Below, piece by piece: positions 6,720 through 15,745 of a stretch of DNA of 64,000 nucleotides. The translations under genes and the position numbers were made by a program. Positions within the stretch are counted from its first letter, which is position 1; each line of letters opens with the position of its first letter. The stretch covers positions 1 to 64,000 of the forward strand of contig JAFZUX010000013.1 in assembly GCA_017618115.1 (NCBI GenBank), in the 5' to 3' direction. The notes under the pieces are model-generated. The model did no database searches. It saw only the letters and a program-made list of their open reading frames with translations, and had not been told where the DNA came from. The DNA comes from Bacteroidales bacterium (lineage in GTDB: Bacteria > Bacteroidota > Bacteroidia > Bacteroidales > UBA932).

Positions 6720-8000
6720 TTAGCAACGTACCGTAATAACTTCCTGCAGATTGGTTGTGTAGTTGCAGGAAAGATGCTCACGCTTCAAATTGTATAGGGC
6801 CGAGTTACCCTGAACGGCAAGGTGCAGCGCCCCCTTTCCCCATCTTCTGTTTACGTCATCCATAAGCAGGTCTATGCGTGAGAGTTTCTCTGTATTCTGC
6901 TCATAGTAAAGATTTTGCTGAATGTGACCATTGGGCACTATTCCGCTAACCAGAACACCCGCCTTCTTGTATTTAAAACCCGGGAGGTAAATTTTATCCA
7001 GCGCACTGAGGGTTCCTTCAACAAGTTCCAAAGAGGAAGAGGTTGCCTGAGGAAACTCCACAACGGCGCTGTTGAAGTATTGAGGAAGGTCCTCTCTGAA
7101 GGGGTTGGTCATAAGGTAAACGGTTGCATAGAGAGCCGCACTGCTTTGAGCCCTAAGCTTTTGTGCACAGGATGTTGCAAAGTTGGAGACAGCGGTTTGC
7201 AGTTGCTCTATGCTCTCAACCATAGTTCCAAAACTGCGAGATGTGGTTATACTTTTTTTATCCTTGGCTTTGCCAAGAGAGATTACACTACGTCCGTTGA
7301 GTTCCTCGTAAACCCTTAAGCCACAGACTCCCATAGTTTTCTTTATCCAATAGGGATGGCGGCAGGTAAAGTCGTATGCAGTCTTAATACCCTCAGTGTT
7401 AAAGCGTTTCATTGTCCTGTATCCAATTCCCCATACATCCTCCGCGGGCATAAGTTTAAGTGCCGCCAACCGCTGTTCCTCTGTAGAGATGAAACAGAAT
7501 CTTCTGTATCCGGGATACTTTTTTGCAAACTTGTTGGCAACTTTTGCCAGAGTTTTGGTCTTTGCAACTCCCACGCATACAGGGATTCCCGTAAAGCGGG
7601 CCACCTTCTCCACAATCTCTCTTGAGAGCGTTTTTATTCTCTCCAAACCCATCCCTCTGAATTCTATAAAACTCTCATCTATGGAGTAAACCTCAACCTC
7701 TCCTACAATGGAGCGGAGAATTCTCATAACCCTGCGGCTCATATCTGCATAGAGGGTATAATTTGAGGAACACATCTGAACGTTTATTCCCTTGGAAAGA
7801 TACTCCTGTGCTATCTTAAAGGCGGGTGTTCCCATCTTGATACCCAACGCTTTAGCCTCCTGGCTGCGGGAGACTGCACAGCCGTCATTGTTGGAGAGGA
7901 CCACTACCGGTTTCCCCTCCAAACCCGGATTGAAAACTCTTTCACAGGAGACAAAAAAGTTATTGCAATCCATCACACCAAAATATCTTTCTGCACTCAT
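6720..8000 (-). CDS. umuC: Y-family DNA polymerase V catalytic subunit UmuC
   Basis: 426 residues from the ATG at 8000, which overlaps the umuD stop by 4 bp (ATGA) and so is the coupled start. The Y-family palm is clear: DCNNFFVSCERVFNP near the N-terminus and YSIDESFIEF at about 105-114 with the catalytic Asp108/Glu109 pair. A helix-hairpin-helix region (ALKLMPAEDVWGIGYRTMKR) and little-finger domain follow. It performs error-prone translesion synthesis with processed UmuD. The C-terminus carries no obvious beta-clamp motif that I can assign with confidence. Expected to be induced by DNA damage (see the repeats at 8364-8413). Confidence 0.92.
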   Translation of the reverse strand: MSAERYFGVMDCNNFFVSCERVFNPGLEGKPVVVLSNNDGCAVSRSQEAKALGIKMGTPAFKIAQEYLSKGINVQMCSSNYTLYADMSRRVMRILRSIVGEVEVYSIDESFIEFRGMGLERIKTLSREIVEKVARFTGIPVCVGVAKTKTLAKVANKFAKKYPGYRRFCFISTEEQRLAALKLMPAEDVWGIGYRTMKRFNTEGIKTAYDFTCRHPYWIKKTMGVCGLRVYEELNGRSVISLGKAKDKKSITTSRSFGTMVESIEQLQTAVSNFATSCAQKLRAQSSAALYATVYLMTNPFREDLPQYFNSAVVEFPQATSSSLELVEGTLSALDKIYLPGFKYKKAGVLVSGIVPNGHIQQNLYYEQNTEKLSRIDLLMDDVNRRWGKGALHLAVQGNSALYNLKREHLSCNYTTNLQEVITVRC

Positions 8001-8320
8001 TTTCTTAGTTTCTTTATGGAATAGGTAACAACTCCCCAAAGATGCATCTGTTTCTCTTTTGCCTTTATATGCTTTAAAACAAACTCCCCATCCGTAACGC
8101 ATACGGCAAGGTCTCCCTGCTTAGGAATCAAAGACTTATCCACCACAATAATATCACCCTCACCAACACCCAACGCCTCAAAAGAGTTACCCTTCACGCG
8201 TGCATAAAAAGTGGAATTGGGGCTTGAAACAAGCTCCTTGTTGAGGTCTATCACACCCTCAGTGTAATCTTGTGCGGGAGATTGAAACCCCGTTATTGCC
8301 TCTGAATCCGCTTTACCCAT
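7997..8320 (-). CDS. umuD: UmuD-like S24 peptidase, polymerase V accessory protein
   Basis: 107 residues from the ATG at 8320; GTG 8353 and TTG 8365 are upstream alternatives but overlap or abut the promoter/operator repeats. The LexA/UmuD fold is visible: GFQSPAQDYTEGVIDLNKEL, Ser46 in VKGNSFEALGVGEGD (nucleophile) and Lys83 in DGEFVLKHI (general base). Self-cleavage in UmuD relatives occurs just before a GF or GFPSP segment; here the preceding residue is Thr (ITGF) and only about 10 residues precede it. Ser is embedded in GNS rather than the usual GDS. It acts with UmuC in translesion synthesis. Confidence 0.85.
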   Translation of the reverse strand: MGKADSEAITGFQSPAQDYTEGVIDLNKELVSSPNSTFYARVKGNSFEALGVGEGDIIVVDKSLIPKQGDLAVCVTDGEFVLKHIKAKEKQMHLWGVVTYSIKKLRK

Positions 8321-8363
8321 TGCAAAGACAAAGGTGCCCAAACCCTTTGACACCTTTTGACAC

Positions 8364-8413
8364 AAAATATAGCATTCTGAGATACCTATTTCTTGTAAAA
8401 TATCGCATTCTGA
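8364..8413. promoter_or_regulatory. Tandem 17-bp direct repeats at the umuDC promoter (candidate SOS-type operator)
   Basis: AAAATATAGCATTCTGA (8364-8380) and AAAATATCGCATTCTGA (8397-8413) differ at one base and are 33 bp apart, start to start. On the minus strand the first copy overlaps a TATATTTTG stretch that could be the umuDC -7 element. A further AGAATG at 8420-8425 is inverted relative to the second CATTCT. This geometry suggests a repressor site; the protein that binds it is unknown. Confidence 0.55.
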
Positions 8414-8467
8414 AAAAGTAGAATGTCCATATATGGTATTTTTTTTGAGAGATAATTACATAAATTG

Positions 8468-8498
8468 TTGTTTTCTGTCAAAAAAGTTACTACTTTTG
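8468..8498 (+). promoter_or_regulatory. Promoter of the abiE operon
   Basis: TTG (8468-8470), 20 bp spacer, TACTTTTG (8491-8498). It lies 21 bp before the ATG at 8520, which rules out the upstream in-frame start at 8433. Confidence 0.65.
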
Positions 8499-8519
8499 CC
8501 GGTGCGAAAAGTTGAACTT

Positions 8520-9143
8520 ATGAATGAACTAGCTATATTCAAGAACATACCAGTCAAGACTGCTGCTATCGCATCTCTATATCCTGATGTGATTTCGGTA
8601 AACAGAAAAGTTGCCGGCTTAGAAAAGGCGGGTAGGATTATTCGACTAAAGCGAGGCTTGTATGTGGTAGATCCAGAGGAAAGCGGACTCTTGCTTTCTC
8701 TTAACCTGATTGGCAATGCGTTATATGGTCCGTCATATATATCGAGACTAACGGCGCTAAGGGAATACGGACTGATTCCAGAGAGGGTGGAGGCCGTTCA
8801 GTCTATGACAACCCATTTGACTGTTTCATTTGAGAACAAGGCTGGGCGCTTTGAATATCAGCACTGTGCAAAAGATTATTATTCCATAGGTATTACACAA
8901 CGCAGTGAGGAAGGCGTTACATATTTGATAGCCACACCGGAGAAAGCACTGTGTGACTATATTGTTTCTACACCAAGACTTCCACTGCGTTTCCTTAAAG
9001 ACACATATACTTTCCTGGAAGAGGACCTCAGACTTGATATGGATACCTTTAAGGAAATGGATGTAAATATATTCAAGCTGTGTGCGGCTGTAGGAAAAAA
9101 GCAACAGACTATTAAGAACCTTATAAAGATTTTGGAGAGATGA
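8520..9143 (+). CDS. AbiEi-family antitoxin (type IV toxin-antitoxin)
   Basis: 207 residues. The N-terminal winged helix-turn-helix is seen in IASLYPDVISVNRKVAGLEK and GRIIRLKRGLYVV, followed by the AbiEi core SYISRLTALREYGLIPERV and an 'ATPEKALCDYI' segment. In characterised AbiE systems this protein represses its own operon and neutralises the nucleotidyltransferase toxin. Its last codons overlap the toxin gene by 4 bp (ATGA), so the pair is translationally coupled. The start at 8520 is set by the promoter box ending at 8498. It is divergent from umuDC across 200 bp. Confidence 0.85.
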   Translation: MNELAIFKNIPVKTAAIASLYPDVISVNRKVAGLEKAGRIIRLKRGLYVVDPEESGLLLSLNLIGNALYGPSYISRLTALREYGLIPERVEAVQSMTTHLTVSFENKAGRFEYQHCAKDYYSIGITQRSEEGVTYLIATPEKALCDYIVSTPRLPLRFLKDTYTFLEEDLRLDMDTFKEMDVNIFKLCAAVGKKQQTIKNLIKILER

Positions 9144-9973
9144 ACAATCCGTTTTTTGAAAATGCATTAAAGGCATATCAGATTACCAGCGCAAAGGAAA
9201 AGCAAAATGCTGTGTACGAGATTACCCAACAGGTGGTTCTGGCGGGTTTGCACCGTGGCGGTTTTTTTGACCGTGCTGCTTTTTATGGAGGAACATGCCT
9301 GAGACTGTTTCACCAACTGCCCCGCTTTTCTGAAGATATGGACTTTTCATTACGGACTAAGGATAATGACTTTAAGTTTGAGAACTTTTTCCAACCAATT
9401 ATAGACGAGTTTGACAGTTTGGGACGCAAGGTTGAGATTACCAAAAAAGATAAAAAGAGATTTGGGAAGGTAGATTCGGCATTCTTAAAGGATACCACTG
9501 ATGTCTATAATGTTGCTTTTCAGACCGAGAAAACTGTCAAAGTCAAGATTGAAGTTGACACGCACCCTCCATTGAGTTTCCAAACAGAACAACGGGCTCT
9601 GACTTTGCCTTATACCTTTATGGTTCGCTGTTTTCAGTTGCCGGACCTCTTTGCGGGAAAGATGCATGCACTGGTTTTTCGCAATTGGAAGACTCGCGTG
9701 AAAGGTCGTGACTGGTATGACTTTGAGTGGTATGTGCGTTGGAGAATTCCTCTGGATTTCAGGCATTTGCAAGAGCGTATCCGTGAATTCAACGGAATGA
9801 CCGTAACAAAAGAAGAGTTTATGATTCTTCTTAAGGAACGGTTATCCAAAACTAATATAAAAGACGTCAAAGAGGATGTTCGAGGTTTTCTCATCAACCC
9901 ACACGAATTGGATATTTGGTCCAACGACTACTTTCTGCAGTTGGCTGATATGATTGTGTTTAAAAATTATTAG
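9140..9973 (+). CDS. AbiEii/AbiGii-family nucleotidyltransferase toxin
   Basis: 277 residues. The nucleotidyltransferase signature is present: YGGTCLRLFHQLPRFSEDMDFS (GG-x-x-LR plus SEDMDF, residues about 49-70), where the acidic pair binds metal. A second motif, FAGKMHALVFRN then KGRDWYDFEWYV, matches the Lys and the RDxYD region of the DUF1814 family. In studied systems such toxins are bacteriostatic and can give phage abortive infection by modifying tRNA. Whether this one is active is not shown, but the residues expected for activity are present. It ends 18 bp before the convergent Cbp1-like gene. Confidence 0.87.
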   Translation: MNNPFFENALKAYQITSAKEKQNAVYEITQQVVLAGLHRGGFFDRAAFYGGTCLRLFHQLPRFSEDMDFSLRTKDNDFKFENFFQPIIDEFDSLGRKVEITKKDKKRFGKVDSAFLKDTTDVYNVAFQTEKTVKVKIEVDTHPPLSFQTEQRALTLPYTFMVRCFQLPDLFAGKMHALVFRNWKTRVKGRDWYDFEWYVRWRIPLDFRHLQERIREFNGMTVTKEEFMILLKERLSKTNIKDVKEDVRGFLINPHELDIWSNDYFLQLADMIVFKNY

Positions 9974-9990
9974 TCAGCCTCGTATCTATT

Positions 9991-10893
9991 CTACTGGACC
10001 TGGATTACGAGGTACTTGGTGTGTTCCCAGAAGGCGGTTGGGTCTGAGATAGTGATGATTGCTTCACCGTCTACGTTCTCTATGGTGTAGGTTCCCTTGG
10101 TGTGGTTGGAGAGAATCTTAGCCTTAGGAGAGTTGGTGTTGATGGTGGAAATCTCTCTGTAATCTATCTTTATGAATGCGCTCTTTTCTCCTTGATATGA
10201 GACCTTTGAAGATCTGAAGAGTCCGCCTTTGGTAAGAACTCCGGCCTCTACCAATTCCTCTTTTGTACCAATGATGTAGTATGCGGAATAGAGCGCACGG
10301 TCTTGAGTAGCAATGGTTTCCTTCATCTGCTCACCCTGAGTGTTGAGATTGGAGATGTTTTCCTGAAGGTCTGTAACCTGCTGGCCGAGGCTGTCTATCT
10401 GCTTGTCTTTTTTAATGATAGCAAGGTTCTTCTGCTGAATCTCAGACTGAAGTTTAACAATAGTTTCACTCTTTTCCTCCAGCTCTTTTTGAATGGCGTT
10501 GAGACGTTTTTTGAACTCTACGGATTTAATCTTGTTTTCCTTTTTGAGTTGCTCAATCTTCTCTTTGTACTGAGTTATAGCTCCCTGCAGTGCGGAGATA
10601 TCTGTTTGCAGACGCTCTTTCTGACTCTGAGTCATATCATATCCGTCCTTGGAACTCTCTACAGTGAGAATGTTCTCCTTCTCTCTTATGGCGCTGAGGC
10701 CCGCCTCCACCTCGTTAAGTGTTGCAAATACCTCATCCAACTGATTTTTCTGTGAGCCGTAATTGCCTTGAAGTGAGTCTAATTGAGCCTGTAGCTGTTT
10801 GTACTTGCGAGATCCTTCAACACAGGATGATGCAACGGACAGTACTACTATTGCTATAGTAAAATATCTGAGTTTAAGTAATTTAGAAAGCAT
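9991..10893 (-). CDS. Coiled-coil lipoprotein, Cbp1 collagen-binding adhesin family
   Basis: 300 residues. The lipoprotein signal ends VLSVASSC (Cys24). Residues about 30-205 are an almost continuous coiled coil (QAQLDSLQGNYG, LQTDISALQGAITQYKEKIE, IVKLQSEIQQKNLAIIKK). The globular end (about 210-300) has AYYIIGTKEELVEAGVLTKG, the segment FIKIDYREIS, and the terminal block SDPTAFWEHTKYLVIQVQ, as in the Bacteroidales family named after the collagen-binding protein Cbp1. Binding to collagen is known only for a few members, so adhesion here is inference. It lies 13 bp after the zinc-ribbon gene on the same strand. Confidence 0.75.
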   Translation of the reverse strand: MLSKLLKLRYFTIAIVVLSVASSCVEGSRKYKQLQAQLDSLQGNYGSQKNQLDEVFATLNEVEAGLSAIREKENILTVESSKDGYDMTQSQKERLQTDISALQGAITQYKEKIEQLKKENKIKSVEFKKRLNAIQKELEEKSETIVKLQSEIQQKNLAIIKKDKQIDSLGQQVTDLQENISNLNTQGEQMKETIATQDRALYSAYYIIGTKEELVEAGVLTKGGLFRSSKVSYQGEKSAFIKIDYREISTINTNSPKAKILSNHTKGTYTIENVDGEAIITISDPTAFWEHTKYLVIQVQ

Positions 10894-10906
10894 ACTGCAA
10901 ACTGAT

Positions 10907-11176
10907 TCATTGTTTTCTCTTCATAGCGAAGGTACTCATAATATTTAATAGTTTGCTTAGTCTACTTAGAATTTTGAGAAATTTTTTGCGTCCAGCCTGA
11001 TTGAGAGAGTTTATGTTTTGATAGATATCATTAAGGATGAATCTGTTGGGGTTGGTCTTGCGGAGCCTTCTATAGCTGCGGTTATGGTACGCCGTACGGC
11101 AATCGTCGCAACAGAATTTTTTGTCTGTTCTTCCCAAGACAACCCTTCCGCATACCGGACATTTCTTCTCTTTCAT
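10907..11176 (-). CDS. Small zinc-ribbon protein
   Basis: 89 residues. Two Cys pairs (CPVCG at 6-10 and CCDDC at 22-26) make a zinc ribbon, followed by a basic helix (YHNRSYRRLRKTNPNRF) and a C-terminal lysine/arginine-rich helical tail. The type is common and unnamed in Bacteroidota. The basic tail suggests nucleic-acid binding; no function is established. Its start at 11176 faces the 235-bp region before ssb, which holds AAACGTTT repeats. Confidence 0.7.
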   Translation of the reverse strand: MKEKKCPVCGRVVLGRTDKKFCCDDCRTAYHNRSYRRLRKTNPNRFILNDIYQNINSLNQAGRKKFLKILSRLSKLLNIMSTFAMKRKQ

Positions 11177-11310
11177 ATCAAAGACCCCGTGCCAAAGTTA
11201 TCAGTTATTGAACATAGTTATCTGATTAGCTGAAAATTTCTCCCGAATTTTTTACAATCATACAATCGTAAAAACTTGCAATTGTACAAAAACGTGGATT
11301 ATCCGTTTTT

Positions 11311-11338
11311 AAACGTTTATAAACGTTTATAATCGTTT
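11311..11338. repeat. Tandem AAACGTTTAT repeats upstream of ssb
   Basis: AAACGTTTAT occurs twice back to back (11311-11330) and is followed by the near copy AATCGTTT. Each unit contains the palindrome AAACGTTT. They lie 75-100 bp before the ssb ATG. Such phased palindromes can be operators; nothing identifies the binding protein. Confidence 0.6.
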
Positions 11339-11412
11339 AAATTATGGCTATTCGTTTTTTGCTGTCTTTTCTTTGTTATGCATTTTTTATTAACACTCTA
11401 AAACAAACAGTT

Positions 11413-11748
11413 ATGGAAAAAACATTAAACAGAGTAGAGTTAAAGGGACGCGTAGGTGCGGATCCTAAAATCTCACAAATGGAAGGCGGGGTTAGTATTA
11501 TTCGTTTTTCCGTTGCAACACATGAGGCGTACAAAGGAAAGGATGGTCTTTACAAGGAGGAGACAACATGGCACAACGTTGCGGCCTGGTCTTCCAGGAA
11601 CATTCCGGACTTTTCAAAGATCAGAAAAGGTGTCTTTGTAGATTTGATTGGGAAACTGCGTTACTATAAGTATGTAACCAAGAACGGAGAGGAGCGTTTC
11701 AGCTCAGAAATTGTGGCTTTAAAAATGTCTCTGCCGGAAAATTGTTAA
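11413..11748 (+). CDS. ssb: Single-stranded DNA-binding protein, short form
   Basis: 111 residues from the ATG at 11413 (MEKTLNRVELKGRVGADPK); an in-frame ATG at 11344 adds a hydrophobic stretch foreign to the family and is unlikely. The OB fold is recognisable in RVELKGRVGADPKIS, FSVATHEAYKG, ETTWHNVAAWSS and GVFVDLIGKLRYYKYVTKNG. It binds ssDNA as a tetramer in relatives. The protein stops after MSLPENC and has neither the Gly/Gln-rich linker nor the acidic DDDIPF-type tip that recruits partners in housekeeping SSBs. It may therefore be a second or specialised SSB. Confidence 0.85.
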   Translation: MEKTLNRVELKGRVGADPKISQMEGGVSIIRFSVATHEAYKGKDGLYKEETTWHNVAAWSSRNIPDFSKIRKGVFVDLIGKLRYYKYVTKNGEERFSSEIVALKMSLPENC

Positions 11749-11787
11749 ATTTGCTCCTTGTAGGCCCTAACGGCCTGCGGAATATTT

Positions 11788-13293
11788 ATGAGCAGTGAGA
11801 TAAAAAGGGAGTTTTTCATTTACGACACCCTCTCCAGAAGGAGCAGAAAATTGGAGACCATAGTGCCAGGAATGGTGGGACTATATGTTTGCGGTCCAAC
11901 CGTTTACGGAGACCCTCATCTGGGGCATGCAAGACCGGGTGTAACGTTTGACGTTCTGGTAAGACTTCTTAGGAACATAGGTTACAGAGTGCGCTACGTA
12001 CGTAACATTACGGATGTGGGTCACCTGGAGCATGATGCGGACGAGGGAGAGGATAAGATAGCAAAGAAGGCGCGTTTGGAACAGCTTGAGCCAATGGAGG
12101 TTGCACAGACCTATACGGTTCATTTCCGTCAGCAGATGGCCGCCTTGAACGTCCTTCCTCCAAGCATTGAACCTAACGCTTCCGGTCATATAATTGAGCA
12201 GATAGAGTTCATTAAGAAGATTCTGGCAAACGGGTTTGCATACGAGAGCAACGGTTCCATTTACTTTGACGTAGTAAAGTACAGTAAACAACACAATTAC
12301 GGTGCTTTGAGCGGACGTAACGTGGAGGAACTTCTCTCCAATACCCGTGAGTTGGACGGTCAGAGTGACAAGCGCCATCCGGCAGATTTTGCTCTCTGGA
12401 AGAAGGCTTCTCCGGAACATATAATGAAGTGGCCTTCACCTTGGTCAGAGGGTTTCCCGGGCTGGCATCTGGAGTGCTCTGCAATGGGAGAAAAATATCT
12501 GGGCGGAGAGTTTGACATTCACGGCGGAGGAATGGATTTGATGTTCCCTCACCACGAGTGCGAGATTGCTCAGAACGTTGCAGAGAGAGGCAAATCCGGT
12601 GTTAAGTATTGGATGCATAACAATCTGATTACCATAGAGGGACGTAAGATGGGTAAGTCCCTGGGTAACTTCATTACCCTGGAGGAACTCTTTACCGGAA
12701 ACAATCCTAATCTGGAGCAGGCTTACACTCCTATGACGGTCCGTTTCTTTATTCTTCAGGCTCATTACAGAGGAACTCTGGACTTCAGCAATTCTGCACT
12801 TAAGGCTGCAGAGAAGGGATTGAAGAGATTGATGCAGGCAGTTAAGGATGCTGATACTCTGAAGGTTGGAGAGTCTGACGGTTCCGTTGGCAAAGAGGTT
12901 GAGAAAATCAGAGAGGCAATTTTCACCGCATTGTGTGATGACCTCAATACTCCTATTGCAATATCTCACGTTTATGAACTTGTAAAGATTGTAAACAACG
13001 CAAAGGAGGGAAGAGTTGTAGTTTCTCAGAGTGAGAAAGAGAGCATCTCTTCACTCTTTAAAGAGGTAGTATTTGATATTCTCGGTCTGTTGGATGAAGA
13101 TAGCGTATCTTCTTCTGCCTCAGCCGGTTCTGCCAACGTCATTGACGGCCTTATGCAGTTTGTGATTAAGGAGAGGAAGGAGGCGAGAGCCAATAAAGAT
13201 TGGGCCAAGAGTGATCAGATAAGAGACGCTTTGAAAGAGTTGGGCATACAGCTCAAAGACAACAAAGACGGTTCAACAACTTGGGAACTTTAA
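11788..13293 (+). CDS. cysS: Cysteinyl-tRNA synthetase
   Basis: 501 residues. Class I synthetase signatures: [16 protein letters not shown] (zinc-binding Cys35 plus the HIGH motif as HLGH), GWHLECSAM and [18 protein letters not shown] (remaining zinc ligands), and [11 protein letters not shown] (KMSKS as KMGKS). It charges tRNA-Cys. The C-terminal helical domain ends [16 protein letters not shown], as in full-length bacterial CysRS. The ATG follows the ssb stop by 39 bp with no terminator, so read-through from ssb is possible. Confidence 0.97.
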   Translation: MSSEIKREFFIYDTLSRRSRKLETIVPGMVGLYVCGPTVYGDPHLGHARPGVTFDVLVRLLRNIGYRVRYVRNITDVGHLEHDADEGEDKIAKKARLEQLEPMEVAQTYTVHFRQQMAALNVLPPSIEPNASGHIIEQIEFIKKILANGFAYESNGSIYFDVVKYSKQHNYGALSGRNVEELLSNTRELDGQSDKRHPADFALWKKASPEHIMKWPSPWSEGFPGWHLECSAMGEKYLGGEFDIHGGGMDLMFPHHECEIAQNVAERGKSGVKYWMHNNLITIEGRKMGKSLGNFITLEELFTGNNPNLEQAYTPMTVRFFILQAHYRGTLDFSNSALKAAEKGLKRLMQAVKDADTLKVGESDGSVGKEVEKIREAIFTALCDDLNTPIAISHVYELVKIVNNAKEGRVVVSQSEKESISSLFKEVVFDILGLLDEDSVSSSASAGSANVIDGLMQFVIKERKEARANKDWAKSDQIRDALKELGIQLKDNKDGSTTWEL

Positions 13294-13317
13294 TAGATTC
13301 CAGGAAATAGAAAAGAA

Positions 13318-13344
13318 AATGGGGTGACATTGAGCCACCCCATT
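13318..13344. terminator. Terminator between cysS and eno
   Basis: AATGGGGTG and CACCCCATT form a hairpin between two convergent genes. The following T content is modest on both strands. Confidence 0.7.
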
Positions 13345-13369
13345 ATTCGTTTAACTCATCGGGATACAA

Positions 13370-14698
<1,329 letters not shown>

Positions 14699-14711
14699 TC
14701 ATTTTCGGGCG

Positions 14712-14719
14712 CAAAGTTA
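14712..14719 (-). promoter_or_regulatory. -7 element of eno
   Basis: TAACTTTG on the minus strand, 34 bp before the eno ATG at 14677. No clear -33 element. Confidence 0.5.
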
Positions 14720-14802
14720 TATTTTTTTAATTGTTATTTGGATTGTTTTTTGCAACTTGCAGTCTGAAACGAGAAAATATCTAACAAAAAACGTATACGA
14801 TT

Positions 14803-15510
14803 ATGTCAGAATGTAAGTACGATTGGAGCAAAATTGTGGCATCAGCCATTATTGCTTTTGGTCTTATCGCATTGGGTATTTCACTCAAGAGCGGTATTGT
14901 AAAATTCAAGTCAATGGAGAGAACCGTGGCTGTTAAGGGCCTGGCTGAGAAGCAGGTAAACGCAGACAAGGTTGTTTGGAGAGTCTCTTTTGCAAGAGTT
15001 GGTAATGACCTGGTATCCCTCTACTCCTCTTTGGACGTTAACGCCAAATATATTAAGGAGTATATAAAGGATAAGGGTATTGAGGACTCTGAGATTTTTG
15101 AATCTTCTCCTAACGTTTCCAATCTTGAGGATCAGTACAGATACTCCAACAACCGTCCGGAGTACAAGTATCAGATCAGCCAGAGTCTCACAATCTCTAC
15201 CAACAAGGTGGATGCTGTAAAGCAGCTGGCTAAGACTGCTACTGCAGACATGCTCAAGAGAGGTATCATCATCTCCGATTGGGCTTCTTACGAGTTTACC
15301 GGTCTGAACGAACTTAAGCCGGAAATGATTGCAGAGGCTACCGCTAATGCAAGACAGGCTGCTCAGAAGTTTGCAGAGGACAGCAAGAGCAAACTTGGAA
15401 AGATTAAGACAGCCAGCCAGGGTCAGTTCTCTGTAGAAGACCTGGACGAGACTACCGAGTTTGTTAAGAAGGTACGCGTGGTAACAACCATTGTTTACTA
15501 TCTGGACTAA
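14803..15510 (+). CDS. SIMPL (DUF541) domain protein with N-terminal membrane anchor
   Basis: 235 residues. A short cytoplasmic start is followed by one membrane segment (ASAIIAFGLIALGISL) and a periplasmic SIMPL domain: RTVAVKGLAEKQVNADKVVW at the start and AQKFAEDSKSKLGKIKTASQ GQFS near the end. SIMPL proteins form ring-like assemblies in the periplasm; function is generally unclear, with oxidative-stress roles reported for some. It is divergent from eno and followed by a hairpin terminator. Confidence 0.85.
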   Translation: MSECKYDWSKIVASAIIAFGLIALGISLKSGIVKFKSMERTVAVKGLAEKQVNADKVVWRVSFARVGNDLVSLYSSLDVNAKYIKEYIKDKGIEDSEIFESSPNVSNLEDQYRYSNNRPEYKYQISQSLTISTNKVDAVKQLAKTATADMLKRGIIISDWASYEFTGLNELKPEMIAEATANARQAAQKFAEDSKSKLGKIKTASQGQFSVEDLDETTEFVKKVRVVTTIVYYLD

Positions 15511-15550
15511 TCCGCTTCAGAGACCGTTTTAGACGGGGTTTAATTTAAAT

Positions 15551-15584
15551 AAGGGGTGGGCAAAGGACTTTTTGCTCATCCCTT
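15551..15584 (+). terminator. Terminator of the SIMPL gene
   Basis: A 14-bp stem with two G-U pairs (AAGGGGTGGGCAAA with TTTGCTCATCCCTT) and a 6-nt loop. The strong T-run comes only about 20 nt later. Confidence 0.65.
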
Positions 15585-15608
15585 ATCTGTTTAGTTTTGA
15601 GTCTTTTT

Positions 15609-15639
15609 TTTGTCAGTTTGATAAATGTTTCTATCTTTG
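15609..15639 (+). promoter_or_regulatory. Promoter of the rplC-rpsC operon
   Basis: TTTG (15609-15612), 19-bp spacer, TATCTTTG (15632-15639). This is a consensus Bacteroidota housekeeping promoter. It shows that transcription of this ribosomal operon begins just before rplC. Confidence 0.8.
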
Positions 15640-15745
15640 CACCCCCGCAAAAAATGCGAGGAGTTGTACCCAGGTGCGTGCACTGGCCTTCAGTGCCTCC
15701 GTAAATGGCTATGCAACTGATGTTTAATTAAAACATTTACGTAAA
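15640..15745 (+). promoter_or_regulatory. Structured 5' leader of rplC (candidate autoregulatory element)
   Basis: About 100 nt of leader with several pairings: CGCA/TGCG around an A-run (15647-15659), GCACTG/CAGTGC with a 5-nt loop (15680-15696), and CGTAAATG (15700-15707) with CATTTACG (15734-15741), which closes 4 nt before the ATG. The last stem could control access to the rplC start. Autoregulation of S10-type operons by L4 is known in other bacteria; applying it here is inference. Confidence 0.5.

Noticed and set aside
8001..8102. Upstream extension of UmuC
   Set aside because: It lies within umuD in another frame, and the ATG at 8000 gives the normal MSAERYFGVMDCNNFF start with an ATGA overlap.
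8433..8519. Upstream extension of the AbiEi antitoxin
   Set aside because: The -33/-7 promoter at 8468-8498 lies inside it, and the winged-helix domain starts at the later ATG.
11344..11412. Longer SSB start
   Set aside because: The extra 23 residues are hydrophobic and not part of any SSB I know; MEKTLNRVELKG is the standard start.
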